Source of the DNA: Niastella koreensis GR20-10
GTDB lineage: Bacteria > Bacteroidota > Bacteroidia > Chitinophagales > Chitinophagaceae
Direction: 5' to 3'
Assembly (NCBI RefSeq): GCF_000246855.1
Contig: NC_016609.1
Span: 4,030,001-4,094,000 of the forward strand
Length of the DNA stretch: 64,000 nucleotides
The position numbers were made by a program, and so were the translations under genes. Positions 54,493-63,000 of the stretch are shown here, piece after piece. Below the pieces are notes generated by a model. It was given only the letters and a program-made list of their open reading frames with translations. It was not told the DNA's origin and searched no databases. Position 1 is the stretch's first letter, and every line of letters begins with the position of its first letter.

Positions 54493-56508
54493 CTACTCCG
54501 TTTTATCTTCATCCGCTACAGCGTCTTCCCATTTATCCCACCGGGGCGTATTAGGATCATACCCGGCATAACCGAAATTCTGGCTAAGTACGCCCTTGTT
54601 GTTAGCGGTAATGGCCGCATTGGGAATGGGCCAGTAAAGATTGCATTTATTTATCTTGTAGTTGAGCGTGCGGTTATTGGAGTTTACCCCTCCCCGGTTA
54701 TAGATGCCGCCATCGCGGTAAACACGCTGGTACCAATAGCTGCCGCCACCTGCGTCGGTACCCGAAGCCTTGTCATAGGTATCCGTATTATACGTATTGC
54801 CCCATTCATCGGGTTTACCACTCAGCGCCAGGCACCAGGAGACCCGGCTCAATTCCATGTGCCGCCATTCTTCGAGGTACAATTCACGACCGCGTTCATC
54901 CATAATATCTCCTATTGTAACGGTTGTATATAATTGGGTGCAGCCAGCTCTTTTTCTTATTTCGTTTACATCTGCAGCAGCTCCTGCCCCATCGCCCAGG
55001 TAAAATTTAGCTTCGGCACGCAACAGGTATGCTTCGGCTAACCGGTAAAGGTACCAGTCGGCAACACTTCCCTTGGTGGCCCCTGTATAGGCGTTAGTTC
55101 CCAAATTGGCTTCTGCCTCCACATCCTGGATGAAAATTTTGTAATGCGGCCAATCGAACCAGCAACGGATCGTATCTGCACACAACAGGGCATTATTAGC
55201 GGGATTATACAGCTTGAAATTCTGGCCCCGGTTGGCACTTCCGGCTGTTCCATATTTAACTGAATCCATTCTTGCCCAGTTGCCCACCCTGCTGTTGTGG
55301 CGCAGGTCATCAACGTCTTCTACCCCATTCACCACCCACATCCCATGCTGTGCGTAAGAAGTTGGACGAAAAGTACCAATGCCACGACCAATGGCCCTGC
55401 CATAGTCAAGATCGGCCCGGTAGTTGACACTATTACGGGCATAGAGATCTTCTGCATTTTTCCCATCGGGCGCTTTCAGGTTGCCATTATTAAGCGAGGG
55501 TCCAAAAATACGCATGGTGGCAAAAGCTATGTTCGACTGTGCGCCGCGGTTGGGCATGCCCATAATGACCTCGGTATTGGCAGCGATCAGCTTATTTTCA
55601 GGGCGGTGCAGGTCCCAGATCACATTCCGGGTGATGGGCCAGGTTTTAGGTTCTCCTCCTGCGTAAAAGGTACCGAAGGAGTTTTTCATCAATGCATAAC
55701 CCGACTGATTGATCAGCACATCTGCCAGGTCTTTGGCTTTCTGCCACTGACCGGTAGCCAGGTAACATTTGATCAACAGCATGCGGCAGGCGCCTTTATT
55801 TACCATTCCTGTCTCTGTCATCTCCTTCTGTTCAGGCACCCATTGTACCGCAAACTCCATGTCTTTCGTAATCATCTCCAGGATGGCAGTTTTTCTGGTG
55901 CTGCGGTAATTTTGCTTGGGCACTTCCAGGATCTTCGTAATTAATGGCACGTCGCCATATTGAAAAACCAGGGCCAGATACCGCCAGGCACGGTGAAAGT
56001 AAGCCCGGCCTTTGTAGGCGTTTTTTGTAGCCTCACTTAAGGTGGTTACTTTATCAACATAAGTGAGCACCGTATTGGCATACTTGATACCGTTATACGT
56101 TTCGTCCCAATAATGATTAATATAATTACCATCGTTGCCGGCAGGACCAGCAGCGCCACCGGTGGGCGTTAAATTGTCGGCAAAATTAAAGTTAACGGAA
56201 TTTCCGTCCACATCGGTTTTGCTATAAACAGCCACGTCGGAAAACATATACTCGGTGCCGATGACAACAGAGTTGGTATTGGCAGCCGTATTTGTCCAGT
56301 AAGAACGTAAATGACGGTCACTGATAGCCAATGCAGCCTGCAGACCCGACTCCGTGCTGAATGTGGCGGTGGGCTCATAGAAGGACAGCGGATCGGGGTC
56401 CAGGAACTCCCGCTTACAACCGCTGAAAAATACCAGGCCCAATAAGACGAGCATCATCCCTGTTATTGCAGATAACGCTTTTATATTTTTAGATTTAGAA
56501 AAATTCAT
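54493..56508 (-). CDS. SusD/RagB family surface glycan-binding lipoprotein
   Basis: The 671-residue protein has a lipoprotein signal (LVFFSGC, lipid cysteine C31), the helical TPR-like core (YKGRAYFHRAWRYLALVFQY) and family C-terminal features (LAEAYLLRAEAKFYLGD, VNEIRKRAG, ERGRELYLEEWRH). It is longer than the usual 500-600, with extra loops rich in glycine and asparagine. It is encoded 10 bp downstream of its SusC partner. Confidence 0.95.
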   Translation of the reverse strand: MNFSKSKNIKALSAITGMMLVLLGLVFFSGCKREFLDPDPLSFYEPTATFSTESGLQAALAISDRHLRSYWTNTAANTNSVVIGTEYMFSDVAVYSKTDVDGNSVNFNFADNLTPTGGAAGPAGNDGNYINHYWDETYNGIKYANTVLTYVDKVTTLSEATKNAYKGRAYFHRAWRYLALVFQYGDVPLITKILEVPKQNYRSTRKTAILEMITKDMEFAVQWVPEQKEMTETGMVNKGACRMLLIKCYLATGQWQKAKDLADVLINQSGYALMKNSFGTFYAGGEPKTWPITRNVIWDLHRPENKLIAANTEVIMGMPNRGAQSNIAFATMRIFGPSLNNGNLKAPDGKNAEDLYARNSVNYRADLDYGRAIGRGIGTFRPTSYAQHGMWVVNGVEDVDDLRHNSRVGNWARMDSVKYGTAGSANRGQNFKLYNPANNALLCADTIRCWFDWPHYKIFIQDVEAEANLGTNAYTGATKGSVADWYLYRLAEAYLLRAEAKFYLGDGAGAAADVNEIRKRAGCTQLYTTVTIGDIMDERGRELYLEEWRHMELSRVSWCLALSGKPDEWGNTYNTDTYDKASGTDAGGGSYWYQRVYRDGGIYNRGGVNSNNRTLNYKINKCNLYWPIPNAAITANNKGVLSQNFGYAGYDPNTPRWDKWEDAVADEDKTE

Positions 56509-56518
56509 ACTTGCTTTT

Positions 56519-59500
56519 TTAGAAGGTTACATTCAATCCAAGGGAAAAAATCCGGGTTGCCAGGTTTCCGGTTTCGGGGTCGCCATATTCCCAATCACGC
56601 TGCCATACCGCTACGTTACGAACCGAACCATACAGTTTTACCTTTTCAATATCTGCTTTCCTGGTCCATGTTTTTGGGAACGTATAACCTACCGCCACGT
56701 TCTCAAAACGAATAAAGGAGCGGTCATACAACTTGTCTGTTGCAGCACCTGCAGGTCCCAGGGCATCCAGCCGCGCATACTTGTTGGTGGGATTATTGGG
56801 CGTCCAGTACGATTTGGAGAATGTATTGAAATTGGCGGTGATCAATGAACCGCCATTGTCTTTGTTCATATAATTACCCGAAAGGCTTTTGTGCCCCATA
56901 TACGAGTAGATATTGAACGAAAGTGTCAGGTTCCTGAAAAAAGTAAAGTCGTTACGCAACTGCCAGTTTATTGGCGGCGCCGTTTGGCCCAGAAACACTT
57001 TATCATAGTCGTTATACACCGCCGTAGTGGATCCATCAGCATTCTTCTTGTCGTCTGCTGTATAAATATTCGCAATTTTTGGATCGCCGGGACTTTGCCC
57101 ATATTTCTTTGCTTCTGCGGCTTCGTTTGCCTGCCAGATACCCGTTACCCGGTGCGACCAGATAGCGCTGATGGGTTTGCCAATGAACCATCCATTACTC
57201 TTATCATCCATTTCCTTTACGCCGATCACATTACCGCTTGCATCTAAAATATTTTCATTTTGATAATAGAGGTGGGTGATCCGGTTTTTGTTGTACGAAA
57301 AGTTCAGGGTTGTTCGCCATTCCACCACATTACTTCTAACGTTTAAGGAATTAATGGAGATCTCAAAACCTTTATTCTGCACTTCACCCAGGTTGGTGGT
57401 GATGCTGGCAAAACCGGTGAACCCGGGAAGGCGTTGCGCCATGACCATATCATGCGTTCTCATGGCATAGAATTCCAAAGCGCCCGTAATGCGGTCATTC
57501 AGGAAGCCATAGTCGAGCCCAACGTTCAATGACGCGGTTTTTTCCCATTGCAGATTGGGATTTGCCATGCGATCAACCAACAAATACTTTACTTCTTCCA
57601 TGCCACTTGCCACGATGTAACCCATAGTGGCGCCAACGCCGGAACCAAGATTTGCCAGGGAAACATACGGGTCGCCCAATGAACGGTTACCGTTCTCGCC
57701 ATAGGAGACGCGCAGTTTACCGGTGCTCATGAGGTTATTCCATTTAAAGAACTTTTCATCAACAAACGACCAGGCCGCTGCCAGTGCCGGAAATGTGGCA
57801 TAAGGATTTTTTTGCCCGAATGCCGAGTAACCGTCACGACGAACCGATGCGGTCAGCATATAGCGGTTGTCGTAGGAATAGAAGGCCCGCGCCAGCAACG
57901 CATCGGCACTCTGGTGAGAGTCTGTAGTTGAAAAATTACTGTTTTCCTTTGTGGCATTGGAGGTGTTATGAAAACCCAATGCATCGGAAGGCAGGATGTT
58001 GCGGGCTTCGGTCCTGTCCTGCCAGTACCTGCGATCTTCGGCTTCCTGCACCAGGGTGAGACCTACCCGGTGTTTCTTAGCGAAGGTATGTTCCCAGGCC
58101 AGGGTATTGTTCAACGACCAGTCGAATCTTTTTGAACTCTCGCGGTCTACTCCCCTGTTTACCGCCAGCACATCCGGTTCTGCAGCCGACATAAAATAGC
58201 GGTTGTAAAACCACTGATAGCGTGGTGAGGCATTGAATGAATAAGTAATACCAAATGGCAGCTTCACCTTAGCATTCAGGATCGTATTCAGTACAGTGTA
58301 GCCTTTCTCCAGTTCCAGGTACTGCTTTTCAAAATCATAGTTATATCCTCTTTTTATAGATTCATCACCCATGGGATATTGCGCCAGGCTTCCATCTGCA
58401 TTCCGGTAATGACTGTATGGAGCATTGCGGATGGGATTTTGTTCCCAATAATTGGTTCCTAAACCAGGCGCCAGGTCGCCGTCACTGCGGTCCTGGAAGT
58501 TTACGTTGGCGCCTATCTCCAGCCATTTATTTACTTTTCCCTCCAGTTTCAGATTGGAACGCATTGCCTTATAATTATTGTAGTTAACGGCGCCTTCGTT
58601 GCGCAGGTAGCCAACGGACATATAATAATTCATTTTATCACTGGCGCCGGAGACACTGGTGTTATAATCCTGGTTGATCCCTGTACGGAATGTATTCTTA
58701 TACCAATCGTAAGTATTGCCTGCCAGATAATCCTTCAATACGCCTCCTTCCAATCCCAGGCGTTTGGCATAAATACTGGCATCGGTTTCACCGGCTGAAT
58801 TGGTAGTGTATGCCCGCCACTGGTCAATGGAAACACCTAAACCGCCCAGATTTTCCGGTGTATCAAAATAGCCAGGTTTATTTATAGTAGCGGCTGTTTG
58901 GTATGCCTCATAATTACCTGTAGTGGCGTTTAAGCCATAAGTTGGTGTTTTATACCAGTCTTCGCGGTACTTCATGTAAGCCTGCGGCCCAAACACCTCG
59001 CGGTATGCACTCTTTGTAGTGGCGCCTAAGTTAGAAGAGAAATTTACAACCGGCTTACCCGGTTTTCCTTTTTTGGTGGTAACAATGATCACCCCGCTTG
59101 CTGCCCTTGATCCATAGATGGCAGCGGCCGATGCATCTTTTAATACATCTATCTGGCTGATATCATCGGGATTGATCTCGGAGAGTTCACCGTAAAAGAT
59201 CATCCCGTCGAGAATGATCAAAGGGTCATTGTGCCCGCCGTCAGTATATACGGAGCGCTGTCCGCGCAGTTGCAGAGAACCGCCTCCTTTTGCCGAGGGA
59301 TCGTACCCCACGCTCAGCCCCGGTGTTCCGCGCAGGATATCCTGAACGGTGTTTGGATTTTCATTGGCCAAATTATCCGGGCGAATTTGCACTACCGAAC
59401 CCGTGAGGTCTTTTTTTCTTGCCTGGCCATAACCAATCACCACTACATCATCGAGCGTTTTAGTTTCCGGTTCCAGCCGGATCTCGAGCGTAGCCACTTC

Positions 59501-59803
59501 ACCCACTGAAACTGTTTGTGTAATATACCCCATGGAAGACACCGTAATGCTTGCATTCGGCGCAAGCTGCAGCGAAAAAATACCTTTGGCATTTGTAATG
59601 ACGCCGCCACTGGCATTCTGGTCTTTAACGGTAACGCCGGGAATGGGTTTGTTGGAACGGCTGTCGATTACCTTTCCGGAGATGAGTTTTGACTGGGCTG
59701 ATACCCCTTGCGATATGACTATCAAAAGAAAAAATGACAGCACATATTTTCCCATGACAAAAAGGTAGCGCCCTTTTGTTTTACAAAAGTTTGCAATGTT
59801 CAT
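56519..59803 (-). CDS. SusC/RagA family TonB-linked outer-membrane receptor
   Basis: The ATG at 59803 gives about 1094 residues; an ATG at 59755 would start right at the signal peptide (MGKYVLSFFLLIVISQGVSAQ) and is an equally possible start. A CarboxypepD_reg-like domain (about 40-120), TonB-box and plug (DDVVVIGYGQARKKDLTGSV, LRGQRSVYTDGGHNDPLIIL, DASAAAIYGSRAASGVIIV) and the barrel follow. It transports the glycan fragments bound by SusD. It is the first gene after the terminator that separates it from the GH128 gene. Confidence 0.95.
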   Translation of the reverse strand: MNIANFCKTKGRYLFVMGKYVLSFFLLIVISQGVSAQSKLISGKVIDSRSNKPIPGVTVKDQNASGGVITNAKGIFSLQLAPNASITVSSMGYITQTVSVGEVATLEIRLEPETKTLDDVVVIGYGQARKKDLTGSVVQIRPDNLANENPNTVQDILRGTPGLSVGYDPSAKGGGSLQLRGQRSVYTDGGHNDPLIILDGMIFYGELSEINPDDISQIDVLKDASAAAIYGSRAASGVIIVTTKKGKPGKPVVNFSSNLGATTKSAYREVFGPQAYMKYREDWYKTPTYGLNATTGNYEAYQTAATINKPGYFDTPENLGGLGVSIDQWRAYTTNSAGETDASIYAKRLGLEGGVLKDYLAGNTYDWYKNTFRTGINQDYNTSVSGASDKMNYYMSVGYLRNEGAVNYNNYKAMRSNLKLEGKVNKWLEIGANVNFQDRSDGDLAPGLGTNYWEQNPIRNAPYSHYRNADGSLAQYPMGDESIKRGYNYDFEKQYLELEKGYTVLNTILNAKVKLPFGITYSFNASPRYQWFYNRYFMSAAEPDVLAVNRGVDRESSKRFDWSLNNTLAWEHTFAKKHRVGLTLVQEAEDRRYWQDRTEARNILPSDALGFHNTSNATKENSNFSTTDSHQSADALLARAFYSYDNRYMLTASVRRDGYSAFGQKNPYATFPALAAAWSFVDEKFFKWNNLMSTGKLRVSYGENGNRSLGDPYVSLANLGSGVGATMGYIVASGMEEVKYLLVDRMANPNLQWEKTASLNVGLDYGFLNDRITGALEFYAMRTHDMVMAQRLPGFTGFASITTNLGEVQNKGFEISINSLNVRSNVVEWRTTLNFSYNKNRITHLYYQNENILDASGNVIGVKEMDDKSNGWFIGKPISAIWSHRVTGIWQANEAAEAKKYGQSPGDPKIANIYTADDKKNADGSTTAVYNDYDKVFLGQTAPPINWQLRNDFTFFRNLTLSFNIYSYMGHKSLSGNYMNKDNGGSLITANFNTFSKSYWTPNNPTNKYARLDALGPAGAATDKLYDRSFIRFENVAVGYTFPKTWTRKADIEKVKLYGSVRNVAVWQRDWEYGDPETGNLATRIFSLGLNVTF

Positions 59804-59897
59804 AAGCAATCATTAAATGTGTGAAGACAATAGTTTTGGATAATTCTCCCGTGAAAATAGATGTTCAAATAACCTTTATCGGGGGTGAAATCGGGAA

Positions 59898-59931
59898 TAA
59901 AAGGGGGCAAATCATGATTTGCCCCCTTTTA
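59898..59931 (-). terminator. Perfect 34-bp palindrome, likely terminator
   Basis: TAAAAGGGGGCAAATCA followed by its exact complement makes a stem of up to 17 bp with no forced loop. The minus strand ends in TTTTA. It lies between the GH128 gene and susC, so it could end the former and insulate the latter. Confidence 0.75.
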
Positions 59932-59939
59932 AAGGAGCT

Positions 59940-60000
59940 GACCTGTAAGGTGCATCATTTGAGCTTACATTTGTATTAGCTTAATTGCACCTGACAGGTC
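59940..60000 (+). repeat. REP-like hairpin C (61 bp)
   Basis: It begins GACCTGTAAGGTGCA and ends TGCACCTGACAGGTC: the same 12-base ends as copy A with a different but complementary inner stem (GCA/TGC). Orientation is the same as copy A. Confidence 0.85.
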
Positions 60001-60015
60001 AATTCCTTTTGTAGT

Positions 60016-60077
60016 GACCTGTCAGGTTCGATCGATCTCTCTGATTTTCCAAGACCCGATGACGAACCTTACAGGTC
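60016..60077 (-). repeat. REP-like hairpin D (62 bp), inverted relative to C
   Basis: On the minus strand it begins GACCTGTAAGGTTCG and ends CGAACCTGACAGGTC, identical at both arms to copy A with an unrelated loop. It is 15 bp from copy C and 17 bp from the GH128 stop. Confidence 0.85.
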
Positions 60078-60093
60078 ACAATTGTTCGATTGC

Positions 60094-63000
60094 TTATTCC
60101 TTTATTATTTTCCTGGACATTATGTCACTTCCATTATGAATTACAATATGATAAATACCGGCAGCCAATTGTTTTACCGGCAGCTGCTGCGCCGTATTTC
60201 TGATAATAACTGCGGCAACCAGGATACCTTCCGTATTATACACCTGACAATAAGCACCACTGTGTACCCGTGGTAACCTGATGATTAGATTTTCTTTGAC
60301 GGGATTCGGATACAACTGGAACCGTTGCTCAACTGCATCCTGCTGTTCTGAGGGTAACTTCATTCTGGCCGAAGCGGCTGCCTGTGAAGGCTCAACACCT
60401 GCGATCAATTGCCCTTTGTAATATACGGTGATCCGGTTATTGTCGGTCAACGATCGCGAGGATGGAGTGGAGTAATCATTTTGCTGGTCAAAAACTGACC
60501 AATCTGTTTTGGCAACCCGGGATTGGATGTTGCCAGTATTGCAAAGCGGATAAAAGACGCCGGCCGAAGGCAGGAAGCTGAACTCCAGGTAGGCATCGGC
60601 GCCGCTGCGCAAGTCTGGCAACCTGGTAAAGGCGCCGGTTATATTTGATGCACCCAGCGCCGCATAATCGATCCAGGATTGAAGGGGGGCGTTGCCATCG
60701 GCTGTAAACCAATACCGCAGTTTAATGTCCTCATAATTTACCGGAACGTTGCCAGTATTTTTAAGCTGGATATTCGTGTTGATCGTATTCTGACCGGAGC
60801 CCAAGGTTTGGGCAAGCACCGAAAATTGTCGCACCGGCGCAACAGCTGCAGGCTCAGTTCCGCCTATTAACTTTCCATTTCTGTAAAGGGTGATTTTTTC
60901 GTTCAACGTATAGGTGGTGTTTTGCGTGTAGGAATAATCGTCCTGTTCATTAAAATTACCCCAGTTCGTATTGGAGATCCGGGACTGCACCGCTCCTGTA
61001 TTGCCACCCGCCGGTAAAACACCGGCAGCGGAATCGAATAAATATTCTACATAGCCAAAAGCGCCGTTTTTTGGTTCCGGCAGCGATACATACTGTGCTT
61101 TTACTGTATTACCCAACGCAGCATAATCAATCCATACATTTAGGCCGCTGTAGTTTTCGGGGGTTAACCAATAGCGCATAGTAAGGCCTTTATAGTTCAG
61201 GGGCACACTATCGTTGTTCACTACTTTTAAATAAGGACGAATGGAATTACTGGTGGTACTGGCGCCATTTGCATTCACATGTTGAACACTAACATTATAT
61301 GGAAGCACTGTAAATGCCTGCGCCAACTGTGCGCCATTAAACAGATCATTGCCGGGCTGTACCGCTGTAATGGTAACCGCCCCTGCCCTGTTGAGTGCTA
61401 CTATTCCCTGGTTGTTTATCTGAGCAATAGTGGAATCTGAACTAATATAGGATACAGGTAATCCTGAACTGGCCAAGGCTGAAAGCGCCACTTCATCCCC
61501 AATTCTTTTATTGCCCGGCGCTGCAAATGTAATTACCTGGTATTTTTTAAGTTCGAGTCCCGATGCCAGGCGGTTTACCTCTGTATCGGACAAGGCATAA
61601 TTATAAATGCGAAATTCATCGATAAGTCCATTGAGCAGCGGATCGTTGTATTGCGATTTGCCAAGATAGTTCTGCGTGGTAGCGCCCAGGTTGGCGGGAT
61701 GTACTGTAACGGCATTATTGGTTGCCACCACCTGACCATTCACGTATAGCTTTACTACAGATCCAGTTTGCGAAACCGCCAGATGCGTCCAGCTGTTCAA
61801 CGGAAAGGCAAAAGGATAACTGACCAGCTGCTCGTCGGCGCCATTCTTAATTCCATATCGCAGAATGGGCAATCCACCGGTTGTTCCTGCCTGTGGCGTC
61901 AGGAACATGTATTGACTGGTACCGCTTCCAAAATCGAAAATGCGCATCCAGCTGGAAAGGGTTTTTACATTCACCCAGGTGGCAATGGTAAAATCGGTCA
62001 ATTCTTTTACGGCGCCTGTGTCCCTAAGCATTGCATAGGAAGCGGCGGTGCCCTTGAGCTGCAGCGCCTGTCCTTTATAACCGGTATTATGAACAGCGGC
62101 GGAAGCTAATAAGGCGTGATTGCCACCCCATACGTCTTCAGCCAATGAACTGGTTGTATCATCGAAATGCAGATACAGGTACTGGCCCTGCACGGGTTTA
62201 CCTGCCAACAGCGTTCCAGGTCCCTGGCCTGCGTCGTTGTAAGCCATTACCTGGTAATAATAATCCTGCTCATTGGTAAGGCCCCTATCTACATACTTTA
62301 ATGAATCAATACCCGATGCGATGGTATCATATGGACCGGATTGTGCAGTTGCACGCAACACCTTGTAGAATGCGTCGTATTGAAAATCCCAGGTGAGCGT
62401 AATGCGGGCATCACCTGAGGCAATACGCGGGTGCAGCACGCTGTCAGGCGTTTGTAATACCGGCGTTGCAACCAGGATGGTATCTCTATACATGCTTTCA
62501 CCGCCTGAATTCAACGACGCGATCGTATAGTAGTAGGTAGTATCGGGTGTTAATTTTTTGTCCTGGTAAGTAGTGTCCTTTACATAGTCTGCCACGATCG
62601 TGTACGTACCGTTACGTGTCAAACTTCTTTTTAGCCGGTAAGCGCGGCTGTTGGTGGGCATTGTCCAACTGAGATTGATCTGCGTGGCAGCGACCGCCCT
62701 GCCAGTCAGCAGGGGTGGTTGGGCCTGGGGATCAGTTGTCCATAACAGGCTGGCCGAATACCACGACCTGTTCCCTTCATAACTGATTGCGGATATCCGG
62801 TAACGTGCCGTGTCGTAGGTAATACTATCCGAATAATTTACTGTTCCACCCTCCGCATAATTGGAATCAAGAAATAATTCTGCGACCCGGATGTAAGCAG
62901 TATCCTTATTGGTTTTTCGTTCGATCACATATTTAGTGCCCAGGTCTCCATTGATATCGAGCCAAGACAATTGCACTTTTTTATAATCGGTAGACAGTGC

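Noticed and set aside
55297-55944. 215-codon plus-strand ORF opposite susD
   Set aside because: Shadow of the SusD gene; the translation lacks any recognisable feature.
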